This document shows, piece by piece, positions 27,514 to 36,504 of a DNA stretch of 64,000 nt. The position numbers were made by a program, and so were the translations under genes. The notes under the pieces are model-generated. The model had not been told where the DNA came from. It worked only from the letters and a program-made list of their open reading frames with translations, and did not search any database. Positions within the stretch are counted from its first letter, which is position 1. Each line of letters opens with the position of its first letter. The stretch spans positions 744,001-808,000 of the forward strand of contig NZ_JROG01000003.1 in assembly GCF_000786215.1 (NCBI RefSeq), given 5' to 3'. This DNA comes from Sphingomonas sp. 35-24ZXX. GTDB taxonomy: Bacteria; Pseudomonadota; Alphaproteobacteria; Sphingomonadales; Sphingomonadaceae.

Positions 27514-29337
27514 TCACTCGTCGTCGAACAACCCCGCCAATTGCTCGACCATCGCGCCGCCCAGCTGCTCGGCGTCCATGATCGTCACGGCGCGGCGATA
27601 ATAGCGGGTGACGTCGTGGCCGATGCCGATCGCGATCAGCTGCACCGGCGACATCTTCTCGATCCAGTCGATGACCTTGCGCAGATGCTGTTCCAGATAG
27701 GCACCATGGTTGACCGACAACGTCGAGTCATCGACCGGCGCGCCGTCCGAGATCACCATCAGGATGCGCCGCTCCTCGTGCCGCGCGATCAGCCGGTTGT
27801 GCGCCCAGAGCAAGGCCTCGCCGTCGATGTTTTCCTTCAGCAGTCCTTCGCGCATCATCAGGCCCAGGTTCTTGCGCGCGCGCCGCCAGGGCTCGTCGGC
27901 CTTCTTGTAGATGATGTGGCGCAGGTCGTTGAGACGCCCGGGAAGCTGCGGACGGCCCTGCGCAAGCCAATCCTCGCGGCACTGCCCACCCTTCCACGCC
28001 TTGGTGGTGAAGCCCAGGATCTCGGTCTTGACGCCGCAGCGCTCTAGCGTGCGCGCCATGATGTCCGCGCTGATCGCCGCGATGCTGATCGGCCGTCCGC
28101 GCATCGAGCCGGAGTTGTCGATCAGCAGCGCGACGACGGTATCGCGGAATTCGGTGTCGCGCTCGATCTTGTACGACAAAGAATGCCCCGGCGCGACGAC
28201 GACGCGGGCCAGCCGCGCGGCGTCGAGCATGCCCTCTTCCTGGTCAAAATCCCAGCTGCGGCTCTGCTGTGCCATCAACCGGCGCTGCAGCCGGTTGGCG
28301 AGCTTGGTCACCGCGCCCTGCAGATGCGCGAGCTGCTGGTCGAGATAGGCGCGCAGCCGCAGCAGCTCATCCTCGTCGCACAGGTCGGTGGCCTCGATCA
28401 CCTCATCGAAACGGGTGGTCCAGGCCTTGTATTCGAAGTCATTGGGAAGATCGGTCCAGGGGCGGTTGGGCCGCGTCGGCATCATGCCATCGTCGCCCAT
28501 CTCGCCGGGGTCGCCATCGTCCCCCTGCTCCATCTCGCCTTCGGTATCGGACTGGTCGCCGTCCTCGTTCTCGCCGGTCTGCTCCTCGCCGCGCGCTTCG
28601 GTCTGGCCCTGGTCGGAACCATCCTGCTCGCCGTCCTGATCCTCGGGCTCGCCCTCCTCCGAGGAATCGTCGTCGCTGCCGTCGTCCTGGCTGTCTTCCT
28701 CGTCCATCTGGCCTTCGGTCAGATCCAGATGCTCAAGCAGCCGGTTGGCCAGCGCGGCAAAGGCCGACTGATCGTCGAGCGACAGCGCCAGATTGTCGAT
28801 ATCCTCGCCGCCCTTGGTCTCGATCCATTCGCGGACCAGATCGACCCCGGCAACGCTGCCCGCAGGCATCGGCTTGCCGGTCAGGCGTTCGCGCACGATC
28901 AGGCCAAGCGCGGTGGAGATGGGCACCTCATCGGCGCGCGTGGCGCGTGCAATGGGGTCCGACCGCATCCGCATTTCGAGCGCAGCATCAAGGTTCGCGC
29001 CAAGGCCGCTCATCGACCGGCTTCCCAGGGCCTCGATCCGCACCTGCTCGACGGCATCGAACGCCGCGCGCGCCACCGCCTCGCGCGGGGCGTTGGCGTT
29101 ATGCTGCGCCGCATTGTGGTGCTTGAGCCGCAGCGCATACAGATCGGCAAAGCCGCGGGCCTCGGCCACCTGATCGGCGGGCAGCTTGCGCCCGGGCATC
29201 GGCACGCGCAGCTTGGTGCCCGATTGCGACGGCGGGTCGGCGGTGAATGCCACCTCGACTTCGGGCTGGCTCGCGATCGCGCGCGCGGTGCCGGCCAGCA
29301 CATTCTTCAGGTCATCAAGCGGGGTGCGGTTGGTCAT
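27514..29337 (-). CDS. cobT: Aerobic cobaltochelatase subunit CobT
   Basis: A 607-residue subunit of the CobNST complex, which inserts Co2+ into hydrogenobyrinic acid a,c-diamide in aerobic cobalamin synthesis. The central region (about 215-290) is a long Asp/Glu/Gln-rich stretch. The C-terminal von Willebrand A-type domain has an intact MIDAS (DNSGSM), with LMVISDGAP further on. CobT partners with the AAA+ protein CobS, encoded 2.9 kb upstream. The two genes are separated here by a PBP gene and a toxin-antitoxin pair. CobN is not in the window. Confidence 0.95.
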   Translation of the reverse strand: MTNRTPLDDLKNVLAGTARAIASQPEVEVAFTADPPSQSGTKLRVPMPGRKLPADQVAEARGFADLYALRLKHHNAAQHNANAPREAVARAAFDAVEQVRIEALGSRSMSGLGANLDAALEMRMRSDPIARATRADEVPISTALGLIVRERLTGKPMPAGSVAGVDLVREWIETKGGEDIDNLALSLDDQSAFAALANRLLEHLDLTEGQMDEEDSQDDGSDDDSSEEGEPEDQDGEQDGSDQGQTEARGEEQTGENEDGDQSDTEGEMEQGDDGDPGEMGDDGMMPTRPNRPWTDLPNDFEYKAWTTRFDEVIEATDLCDEDELLRLRAYLDQQLAHLQGAVTKLANRLQRRLMAQQSRSWDFDQEEGMLDAARLARVVVAPGHSLSYKIERDTEFRDTVVALLIDNSGSMRGRPISIAAISADIMARTLERCGVKTEILGFTTKAWKGGQCREDWLAQGRPQLPGRLNDLRHIIYKKADEPWRRARKNLGLMMREGLLKENIDGEALLWAHNRLIARHEERRILMVISDGAPVDDSTLSVNHGAYLEQHLRKVIDWIEKMSPVQLIAIGIGHDVTRYYRRAVTIMDAEQLGGAMVEQLAGLFDDE

Positions 29338-29397
29338 CCGCTATCGCTGGAGATGCACGCGACCGATGTCAAGCGAACGGCGGCGGCGGCGTGACGA

Positions 29398-31518
29398 TCA
29401 TTGCGGCGGATCGGGAGGCTCCGGCCTGCGCCGCTCGATCTGCGCGCCCTGCCCATCCACCGTCACCGCTACCGGCGCGCCGCCGACATCGCCCGAAATG
29501 GTCAGCCCCTCGGGCGTGACCCGGACATTCGTGCCGCCGATCTCGCCGGTGATTTCACCCTCCAGAAGCGGGCCGATCACCGGATCGGGATCGATCTCTT
29601 CCGCCGGCGCCACCGGCGCGGCCCGGCGCGGCGGCACGGCGCCGCGGACCGCCTCGCCCATGAACTGCCGCCATAGGCGCGCGGGCAGCCCCCCCCCGCG
29701 AATGCCCTGCATCGGGCTGTTGTCGTCATTGCCGATCCACACGCCGACCACCAGGTCCCCGGCATAGCCGATGAACAAGGCATCGCGGTTGTCCTGGCTG
29801 GTGCCGGTCTTGCCGAAATTGGGGATGTTGAGGCTCGCCGCTCGCCCGGTGCCGCGATTGACGGCGGCGCGCAGCATGTCCTGCATCTGCTCGTGGACGC
29901 GCGAAGAATAGCTGTCGGGGCCATCGACCAGCCATTCGAACCAGCCCTGCTCCTCGCGGCGGAAGGCGTGCGGTTCGACAGGCCACTGGTTGCCCGCAAC
30001 GCCGGCAAAGGCGGCGGTCATCTCGAGCAGGGTCGCGCTGCCGCTGCCCAGTGCCAGGCTGGGGTCGCCCTCGGTGAACGGCCCCTTGAGGCCCAGTTGA
30101 GTCGCCTGCTTGATCACCTTCTCGCTGCCGACCTTCTGGAACAGCCGGACGGCGGCGACATTGCTCGAATGGATGAACGCCTCTTCCATGCTGATGACGC
30201 CGCGATAGCGATCCCCGGCGTTGCGCGGGCGGTAGCTGCCGGTGGTGATCGGCGAATCGTCGACCACCGTATCGGGCTCCATCCCCGCCTCCAGCGCCGC
30301 CAGCCAGACGAACAGCTTGAAGGTCGATCCCGGCTGCCGCCGCGCTTGCGTCGCGCGGTTGAAGGGCGAGGCGGCGTGGTTCTTGCCGCCGACCATCGCC
30401 ACGACCTCGCCATTGGTGCGCATCGCGACCAATGCCACCTGAGCCTTGCCCAGACCGGCCCGCGCCACGATGCGTTCGGCGGCGCGCTGCAGCCGGGCAT
30501 CGAGCGTCGTCGTCAGCTCCAGCCGCGCATGCGACATTTCGGTCAGGGCGCGGGCCTGCGGCATCGCCCAGTCGGCGAAATAGGTGCCGTTGGCGATCTT
30601 GGGGCGTTCGTGCACGTCGAGCCGCGGTTGGGGCAGCGCGTCGGCCTCAGCCTGAGTCAGATAGCCGGCATTGACCATCGCCGTGCGAACCATTGCCGCG
30701 CGGCGGCTTGCGCCCTGCCAGTTGCGGGTCGGGGCAAAGCGCGACGGTGCCTGCACCAGACCGGCAAGCAGGATCGCCTGCTCGGGCTTCAGCTTTTCGG
30801 GCTGCCGGTAGAAATAATGCAGCGAGGCGGCGCGCAGACCGTACACATTGTCGCCGAAATAGGCGTTGGAGAGATACCGTCCCAGGATCTCGTCCTTGGT
30901 CAGCCAGGTTTCCAGCCAGAACGCGATCAGCATCTCGCGCAGCTTGCGCGTCAGACTGCGCTCGGGGGTGAGGAAGCTGATCTTGGCGAGCTGCTGGGTG
31001 ATCGTGCTGCCACCCTGCATCCCGCTGGCGCCCGAGACATTGGCCCAGAGCGCCCGCGCCAGGCCCCGCGGATCAATGCCCCAATGCGAATAGAACCTCC
31101 GGTCCTCGATCGCCAGAAACGCCTGCACGACATGCTCGGGCAGCCGGTCGACCACCACCGGTTCCTCCACCACCGCACCACTGCGCGCGATCGGCGTGCC
31201 ATCGGCGGCGAGCAGCGTGATTTCGGGCGGGGCGATCGGCTGGAGCGACTTGGACAAAGGCGCGGTGATCGCCAGCCAGGCGAGCATGATCAGGAACAGC
31301 ACGAACCCGGCGGCCATGATCCTCTTGCCCCACCACCAGCGGTTGCGCGGCGGCTTGACAGGGGTAGGATGACCTGGCGCCGGAGACAGAGATGGATCGG
31401 CAGGATCTGCCCAAGGGTTGCGCGCCTCGCCCAGCCCCGGCGGCGGCCACGCAGCATCCGCAGCGGAAGCCCCACCACTCCCAAAACGTCCCGATCCGAA
31501 TCGCAGTTTCTTGAACAC
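29398..31518 (-). CDS. Class A penicillin-binding protein (PBP1A/1C-like transglycosylase/transpeptidase)
   Basis: A 706-residue bifunctional murein synthase. It has a Pro/Gly-rich cytosolic N-terminus (1-60), one transmembrane helix (about 67-88), and a GT51 glycosyltransferase domain with the catalytic EDRRFYSHWG and GGSTITQQLAK motifs. The transpeptidase domain has SxxK (GSTFKLF), SxN (SSN) and KTG (GKTGTSQD). The last ~60 residues are Pro/Glu-rich. The start is a GTG at 31518 with no clear ribosome binding site. A short palindrome AACACA-GCGG-TGTGTT (31514-31529) overlaps it. AT-rich sequence just upstream may be a separate promoter after the hepT gene. Confidence 0.93.
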   Translation of the reverse strand: MFKKLRFGSGRFGSGGASAADAAWPPPGLGEARNPWADPADPSLSPAPGHPTPVKPPRNRWWWGKRIMAAGFVLFLIMLAWLAITAPLSKSLQPIAPPEITLLAADGTPIARSGAVVEEPVVVDRLPEHVVQAFLAIEDRRFYSHWGIDPRGLARALWANVSGASGMQGGSTITQQLAKISFLTPERSLTRKLREMLIAFWLETWLTKDEILGRYLSNAYFGDNVYGLRAASLHYFYRQPEKLKPEQAILLAGLVQAPSRFAPTRNWQGASRRAAMVRTAMVNAGYLTQAEADALPQPRLDVHERPKIANGTYFADWAMPQARALTEMSHARLELTTTLDARLQRAAERIVARAGLGKAQVALVAMRTNGEVVAMVGGKNHAASPFNRATQARRQPGSTFKLFVWLAALEAGMEPDTVVDDSPITTGSYRPRNAGDRYRGVISMEEAFIHSSNVAAVRLFQKVGSEKVIKQATQLGLKGPFTEGDPSLALGSGSATLLEMTAAFAGVAGNQWPVEPHAFRREEQGWFEWLVDGPDSYSSRVHEQMQDMLRAAVNRGTGRAASLNIPNFGKTGTSQDNRDALFIGYAGDLVVGVWIGNDDNSPMQGIRGGGLPARLWRQFMGEAVRGAVPPRRAAPVAPAEEIDPDPVIGPLLEGEITGEIGGTNVRVTPEGLTISGDVGGAPVAVTVDGQGAQIERRRPEPPDPPQ

Positions 31519-31561
31519 AGCGGTGTGTTATATGATTATGACAGCCGTGGCCAGACGCGCT

Positions 31562-31903
31562 TCATTGACCGAGCGCGACGCGGCATCGTTCTGCAAGCCT
31601 GGGAACATCGTGGACGGCGGCTGCATAGATAATCTCATGGTCGACCATGTCATATTCGTGACGCAAGCGATTGCCCAAGCCACGCAAGGCATGGAACGGA
31701 ACTTCTGCTGCGATAACGGCCATGCGCTGTTCACCGATCCGGATAACGGCTTCGGTTATTCGCTGGAGGCACCGTTCAATCGCATCAACGGTCATACGGC
31801 TTTCGGCAAACTGCTCGAAATTCATGCCATTCAGATATTCAGCTACATATTGCGCGTTCTCGACGATATCGAGCAGACGGTTACGTTCGCGCTCAGAAGA
31901 CAT
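31562..31903 (-). CDS. hepT: HepT-like HEPN toxin (DUF86)
   Basis: A 113-residue all-helical HEPN ribonuclease-type toxin. The C-terminal motif region GLGNRLRHEYDMVD aligns with the R-x4-H-x-Y active site of HepT. Here the position of the usual first Arg is Gly, while the His and the Tyr that MntA AMPylates are kept. The ATG at 31903 is used, because the earlier in-frame codon at 31921 is TTG. The gene overlaps the mntA end by 11 bp, antitoxin first, as in known pairs. The sequence is visibly richer in A/T than the neighbouring genes, suggesting transfer. Confidence 0.88.
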   Translation of the reverse strand: MSSERERNRLLDIVENAQYVAEYLNGMNFEQFAESRMTVDAIERCLQRITEAVIRIGEQRMAVIAAEVPFHALRGLGNRLRHEYDMVDHEIIYAAAVHDVPRLAERCRVALGQ

Positions 31904-32189
31904 CGACGCGATCCCGATCAATCGCCACCTGCATGCGTGCCTTGCGCGCAGGTTCGGCGACCAGATCGACCTTCGTGGTCAGTATTTGTTCAAGGCGATC
32001 AGCGATTCTGGCATATTGGAAGATGCCGACTTTGGCTTCCGGCGCAAATCTTGCCGCCAGATCGATGTCCGATTCCGCGCGCTCCTCACCCCGCGCTGTC
32101 GAGCCAAACAGCGACAGCCGAGCCACGCCGAGCATACGAAGCTCAGCCTCGTGCGCTTTCAGCCGTGCAATCGCTGTCGCTTTATCCAT
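31893..32189 (-). CDS. mntA: MntA-like nucleotidyltransferase antitoxin
   Basis: A 98-residue minimal nucleotidyltransferase. The catalytic signature GS-x10-DxD is intact (GSTARGEERAESDID, about residues 29-43), with a further acidic residue in KVDLV. In characterised pairs MntA transfers AMP to a HepT tyrosine and so blocks the toxin. It starts 15 bp after cobS on the same strand, so it can be transcribed with the cobalt-insertion genes. A cobS-distal origin by insertion is likely from its composition. Confidence 0.88.
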   Translation of the reverse strand: MDKATAIARLKAHEAELRMLGVARLSLFGSTARGEERAESDIDLAARFAPEAKVGIFQYARIADRLEQILTTKVDLVAEPARKARMQVAIDRDRVDVF

Positions 32190-32204
32190 CGCAACCCCGC
32201 AAAA

Positions 32205-33197
32205 TCACCCCTTGCCGATGATGCTCTCCGGCAGGTCCTCGCCGAACACGCGCTGGTAGTATTCCGCGACCAGCATCCGTTCTGCCTCGTCGCACTTGTT
32301 GAGGAACGACAGGCGGAATGCGAAGCCGATGTTGTGGAAGATCGCGGCGTTCTGCGCCCAACTGATCACCGTACGCGGGCTCATCACGGTCGAGATATCG
32401 CCGTTGATGAAACCCTGGCGGGTGAGGTCGGCGACCTTGACCATGTTCTTGACCACCTTGGGGTCGGTCTCGCCCACCTTGGCGAGCACCACCTTGGCCT
32501 CGGTCTCGGCTGGCAGATAGTTGAGCGTGCACACGATGTTCCAGCGGTCCATCTGGCCCTGGTTGATTTGCTGCGTGCCGTGATACAGCCCGCTGGTATC
32601 ACCCAGGCCCACGGTGTTGGCGGTGGCGAACAGGCGGAAATACGGGTTGGGACGAATCACGCGGTTCTGGTCGAGCAGGGTCAGCTTGCCCTCGGTTTCG
32701 AGCACGCGCTGGATCACGAACATCACATCGGGGCGACCCGCGTCATATTCGTCGAACACCAGCGCGGTCGGGGTCTGCAGCGCCCAGGGCAGCAGGCCTT
32801 CGCGGAATTCGGTGACTTGCTTGCCATCGCGCAGCACGATGGCATCACGGCCGACCAGATCGATACGGCTAATATGCGCATCGAGGTTGATGCGGATGCA
32901 CGGCCAGTTGAGGCGCGCGGCGATCTGCTCGATATGGGTCGACTTGCCCGTGCCGTGATAGCCCTGCACCATCACGCGGCGGTTGTGGGCAAAGCCCGCC
33001 AGCACTGCCAGCGTGGTTTCCGGGTCGAACACATAGCTCGGGTCGAGATCGGGGACGCGTTCGTCGGCTTCGCTGAACGCGGGCACCTCCATGTCGATAT
33101 CGACCCCGAATACCTCGCGCGCCTTGACCATCCGGTCGGGCGCATCGAGCAGGGTGCCGTCACGGCTGTCAGGCTGGGTATTGGAAATATCTGTCAT
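32205..33197 (-). CDS. cobS: Aerobic cobaltochelatase subunit CobS
   Basis: A 330-residue AAA+ ATPase of the CobNST cobaltochelatase, the same length as characterised CobS proteins. Walker A is [10 protein letters not shown], Walker B is [10 protein letters not shown], and the sensor region is [11 protein letters not shown]. It forms hexameric rings with CobT and powers cobalt insertion by CobN. The ATG at 33197 (MTDISNTQ) is taken as the start; the frame is open 18 codons further, where the sequence is less family-like. A J-domain gene lies directly upstream. Confidence 0.95.
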   Translation of the reverse strand: MTDISNTQPDSRDGTLLDAPDRMVKAREVFGVDIDMEVPAFSEADERVPDLDPSYVFDPETTLAVLAGFAHNRRVMVQGYHGTGKSTHIEQIAARLNWPCIRINLDAHISRIDLVGRDAIVLRDGKQVTEFREGLLPWALQTPTALVFDEYDAGRPDVMFVIQRVLETEGKLTLLDQNRVIRPNPYFRLFATANTVGLGDTSGLYHGTQQINQGQMDRWNIVCTLNYLPAETEAKVVLAKVGETDPKVVKNMVKVADLTRQGFINGDISTVMSPRTVISWAQNAAIFHNIGFAFRLSFLNKCDEAERMLVAEYYQRVFGEDLPESIIGKG

Positions 33198-33253
33198 GTG
33201 GGTGTCCGCTATTAATCGGTCGCTTAAGAATGCTGCCATGCCCGATGGCACGA

Positions 33254-33922
33254 TCAGGTGAAAGCAGCAAGTTTGCGCAAGTGCGTATAGGCGGCGATGA
33301 CCTCCTGCAAGGCTTTCTCGTGTGCTCGGTCACCACCATTGCGATCGGGATGATAGGCGCGCACCAGTTGCGAATAGGCCTTGCGAATGGTGGCGCGAGT
33401 GGCATCCGCGCCAAGCCCTAGCGTCCGCAATGCGCTCTGGTCCGCGGCGGAAAGCCCGCGCTGCTGCGCGCGGGCAGCATCGGCGTTCGCCTTGGCGCGA
33501 TCCGCCACGTTCTGCCGGAACCGCGCGCCGATGGCATCGAGCGGATCGGCAAAGTCGCCCCAGCGCGGAGTCTGCCCGGCGCCTGCAGCAAAGGCGCGAG
33601 TCTCGCGGTCCCAGCCCGAGGTCGGACGCTGTGCCTCATAGATTTCCTCTGCGGTCATCCCGGCAAAGAAATTGTAGCGCTCGTTGAACTCGCGAATGTG
33701 CTCGAGGCAGAACCAGCGATAGCGGCCCGGTCCGTCGAAGCGCGATCCGTGCGACCGTTCCTGCGCGGGCGGCGCGCGAAATTCGCCTTCCTCCTGGCAT
33801 TCGGCCCAGTCGCAGCCGCGCCCGGTGCCTTCCACCCGGCCATGGAAGCGCGCACGGCGCCGCGTGGCACCGCCCTGCTTCTCCTGTTCGCTTCCGTCTA
33901 CCAAAACCCTGATGCCGTCCAT
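33254..33922 (-). CDS. J-domain (DnaJ-like) protein upstream of cobS
   Basis: A 222-residue protein with the J domain at its C-terminus (about 165-220): helix II/III with the HPD tripeptide in YHPDRNGG. The N-terminal part has a cysteine pair region (GCDWAECQ) and the [20 protein letters not shown] block conserved in proteobacterial J proteins found next to cobS. It probably recruits Hsp70 (DnaK) to the cobaltochelatase or its assembly. The frame is open far upstream (to 34642), but that part is antisense to bolA and the Nudix gene. The ATG at 33922 is the most plausible start. It is divergent from bolA. Confidence 0.85.
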   Translation of the reverse strand: MDGIRVLVDGSEQEKQGGATRRRARFHGRVEGTGRGCDWAECQEEGEFRAPPAQERSHGSRFDGPGRYRWFCLEHIREFNERYNFFAGMTAEEIYEAQRPTSGWDRETRAFAAGAGQTPRWGDFADPLDAIGARFRQNVADRAKANADAARAQQRGLSAADQSALRTLGLGADATRATIRKAYSQLVRAYHPDRNGGDRAHEKALQEVIAAYTHLRKLAAFT

Positions 33923-33974
33923 TGCGCTGCGCGCCGCCTCGCCATGCGGCGGCGAGCAGGCTATATAGGGTGGC

Positions 33975-34262
33975 ATGGACACCAAAACCAAGGGCCCGAT
34001 GGCCAGCGAAATCGAAACCCGGCTGATCGCGGCGCTCGCGCCCGCGCAGATCGACGTCATCAACGACAGCGCCAAGCACAGCGGCCACATGGGCGATGAC
34101 GGCAGCGGCGAATCGCACTTCACCGTGGTGATCGAAAGCGCGGCCTTCGCGGGCAAGTCGCGGCTGGAGCGCCAGCGCATGGTCAACAGCGCGCTGGGCG
34201 ACCTGCCCGGGCAGAAGGTGCATGCCATAGCGATCCGCGCGAAAGCGCCGGGGGAGGCATGA
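33975..34262 (+). CDS. BolA family protein
   Basis: A 95-residue BolA-like protein. The HSGHMGDDGSGESHFTVVI region and the invariant C-terminal His in VHAIAI are family marks. BolA proteins act with monothiol glutaredoxins in Fe-S cluster handling and iron signalling. An internal ATG at 33999 (MASEIETR) is an alternative start. The stop overlaps the ATG of the Nudix gene (ATGA), and the two form an operon with the pirin gene. Confidence 0.92.
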   Translation: MDTKTKGPMASEIETRLIAALAPAQIDVINDSAKHSGHMGDDGSGESHFTVVIESAAFAGKSRLERQRMVNSALGDLPGQKVHAIAIRAKAPGEA

Positions 34263-34702
34263 GCGCACGGCGCCCTCGACCGGCCGCCCGCATCCTGTTG
34301 ACCGATCGCGCGGGCCGCGTGTTGCTGTTCCGCTTCACCCCCGATGATCGCCCGCCCTTCTGGTGCACGCCCGGCGGCGCGCTCGACCCCGGCGAAAGCT
34401 ATGCGCAGGCCGCACGTCGCGAATTGTGGGAGGAAACCGGCCTCGATCTCGAGTGCGGACCGGAAGTGGCGCGCCGCGAAGTCGAATTCATCACGATCGA
34501 GGGCGACCCGGTCAGCGCTGACGAGCGCTTTTTCGCCGTCGTCACCGATATCACCCATATCGACTGCGGGGCGCACACCGCACTCGAACAGCGCGTGATG
34601 CGCGAATGGCGCTGGTTCACGCGCGACGAACTCGCCGCCCATGACGAACCCTATTTCCCCGAAGACCTTGGCGCGATGCTGGCGCTGCTGGAGACAAGGT
34701 GA
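34259..34702 (+). CDS. Nudix hydrolase
   Basis: A 147-residue protein with a complete Nudix box, G-x5-E-x7-REUxEExGU (GGALDPGESY...RRELWEETGL, about residues 39-61), which binds Mg2+ and hydrolyses nucleoside-diphosphate-linked compounds. The specific substrate is unknown. It overlaps bolA by 4 bp at the start and the pirin gene by 1 bp at the end. Confidence 0.92.
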   Translation: MSARRPRPAARILLTDRAGRVLLFRFTPDDRPPFWCTPGGALDPGESYAQAARRELWEETGLDLECGPEVARREVEFITIEGDPVSADERFFAVVTDITHIDCGAHTALEQRVMREWRWFTRDELAAHDEPYFPEDLGAMLALLETR

Positions 34703-35601
34703 TGACTAAGAACCTGTTCACCCTCACCCTCCTGCCCACCACCCATGATCTCGGCGGGTTCACCGTGCGGCGCGTGCTGCCGCAGAAAAAGCGGGCGATG
34801 GTGGGGCCGTTCATCTTCGTCGACGAGTTCGGCCCCGCGCAGCTCGATATCGGGCGCGACCTCGGCGTGCGGCCGCACCCGCATATCGGCCTTGCCACCG
34901 TCACCTATCTGTTCACCGGCGCGATCGATCATCGCGATTCGCTGGGCACCTTCCAGACGATCCACCCCGGCGAGGTCAACCTGATGACCGCGGGACGCGG
35001 CATCGTCCATTCGGAGCGCAGCCCGGAAGGCGAAATGGCGCAGGGTGCCAAGCTGTTCGGCATGCAGACCTGGCTGGCCTTGCCCGACGCCCTGGAGGAT
35101 GCCGAGCCCGCCTTCGAGAATATCGGATGTCCCGCGCTGCCGACAATCGATGACGGCAAAGCGTCAGCCAGGGTGATCATGGGTTCGCTCTGGGGGCAGA
35201 CCGCACCGACAACCTGCCACAGCCCGACGATCTATGCGGACGTCGTGCTGCAGCCCGCTGGCGCGATCCCGATCGACAGCGAGGCCGACGAACGCGCGGT
35301 GATGCTGGTCGACGGCGATGCCGCGCTCGATGGCCTGCCGCTCGAACCCTATCTGCTCTATCTGATCGCACCCGGCGCGAAGCCGAAGCTGGAGAGCATC
35401 GGCGGTGGCCGCGTGATGCTGCTGGGCGGCGCCGACTTCGCGTCGGAGCGGCACATCTGGTGGAACTTCGTCGGCTCGTCGAACGAGCGCATCCGCGTTG
35501 CCGCCGACCGCTGGAATCGCGGCGCCTTCCCCAAGGTCCCCGGCGACGAGCAGGAATTCATCCCGATTCCCGAAGTGCCGTTGACGCGGGGCCGGACCTG
35601 A
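34702..35601 (+). CDS. Pirin family protein
   Basis: A 299-residue bicupin of the pirin family. The metal-binding residues of the N-terminal cupin are present in RPHPHIGLAT, IDHRDS and GRGIVHSE (three His, one Glu). Bacterial pirins include quercetin 2,3-dioxygenases and regulators of central metabolism; the role here is open. The ATG at 34702 overlaps the Nudix stop (TGATG); a GTG one codon earlier is less likely. Confidence 0.9.
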   Translation: MTKNLFTLTLLPTTHDLGGFTVRRVLPQKKRAMVGPFIFVDEFGPAQLDIGRDLGVRPHPHIGLATVTYLFTGAIDHRDSLGTFQTIHPGEVNLMTAGRGIVHSERSPEGEMAQGAKLFGMQTWLALPDALEDAEPAFENIGCPALPTIDDGKASARVIMGSLWGQTAPTTCHSPTIYADVVLQPAGAIPIDSEADERAVMLVDGDAALDGLPLEPYLLYLIAPGAKPKLESIGGGRVMLLGGADFASERHIWWNFVGSSNERIRVAADRWNRGAFPKVPGDEQEFIPIPEVPLTRGRT

Positions 35602-35613
35602 AGCTGTCCTGGC

Positions 35614-36504
35614 ATGATCGACTTCCCCCTCACCCGCATCGCCTTGCCCACCGGGGTCGAGCTCGACGTCGCTATCGCTGGCCCGGCCGATGCGCCGCCA
35701 CTGATTCTGCTGCACGGCTTTCCCGAATCGCACCGCACCTGGCGCTACATCATGGCGCATTTCCAGGATCGCTACCGCGTCATCGCGCCCGACCAGCGCG
35801 GTTTTGCCGGCTCCTCCAAGCCCGAGGGCGTCGAGAGCTATCAGCCCAAACACATGGTCGCCGATCTGCTGGCGCTCGCCGATCATCTGGGAATCGAGAC
35901 CTTTACCCTGGTCGGGCATGACTGGGGCGGCGCGATCGCTTGGATGGCGGCGCTCAATCACCCGGACCGGATCACGCGGCTGATCATGACCAATTCGGCC
36001 CACCCGTTCACCTATCAGAAGGCGCTGTTCGACGATCCCGATCAGCGAATGTCCGCGCAATATATCACCGAGATACGCCAGCCCGATTTCGAGGCAAAGG
36101 TGCACGCCATGGGCTGGGACGCCTATTTCGATTCGCGCTTTGCCGAACCCAGCGCCGCTGTGCACATCACGCCGGAGGAACGCGCGATCTATCTTGCGCA
36201 ATGGCAGACTCCCGGCGCGTTCACCGCGATGGTCAACTGGTACCGTGCAAGCCCGCTGATCGTCCCGCCGGTCGCAGGAGAGGTCCCCCGCCCCGCCTAT
36301 CTGGATCGCCCCTTTCCGCCAGTCACCCAGCCGACCCTGCTCTATTGGGCGATGGACGATTATGCGCTGCGCCCCTCGCTGCTCGACGGCATCGAGACTT
36401 TGGTGCCGGATCTGACTTTGGTCAAAGCCCCGGGCGGGCATTTCGTGCCCTGGGAGCAGCCGGAGGCTCTGATCGCAGCAATGGAGGATTTCCTGGGCGG
36501 CTAA
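35614..36504 (+). CDS. Alpha/beta hydrolase, epoxide-hydrolase-like
   Basis: A 296-residue alpha/beta-hydrolase. The oxyanion-hole motif HGFPES (about residue 34), DQRGFAGSSKP, the nucleophile elbow GHDWGG (nucleophile Asp) and the C-terminal catalytic His in GGHFVPWEQP match soluble epoxide hydrolases and haloacetate/haloalkane dehalogenases. The HGFPES and GHDWGG pair favours epoxide hydrolase. It lies 12 bp after the pirin gene. The stop overlaps the stop of the opposing gene (CTAA). Confidence 0.88.
   Translation: MIDFPLTRIALPTGVELDVAIAGPADAPPLILLHGFPESHRTWRYIMAHFQDRYRVIAPDQRGFAGSSKPEGVESYQPKHMVADLLALADHLGIETFTLVGHDWGGAIAWMAALNHPDRITRLIMTNSAHPFTYQKALFDDPDQRMSAQYITEIRQPDFEAKVHAMGWDAYFDSRFAEPSAAVHITPEERAIYLAQWQTPGAFTAMVNWYRASPLIVPPVAGEVPRPAYLDRPFPPVTQPTLLYWAMDDYALRPSLLDGIETLVPDLTLVKAPGGHFVPWEQPEALIAAMEDFLGG

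Noticed and set aside
33923-34642. Long N-terminal extension of the J-domain frame
   Set aside because: It runs antisense through bolA and the Nudix gene. The family-like part begins near 33922.
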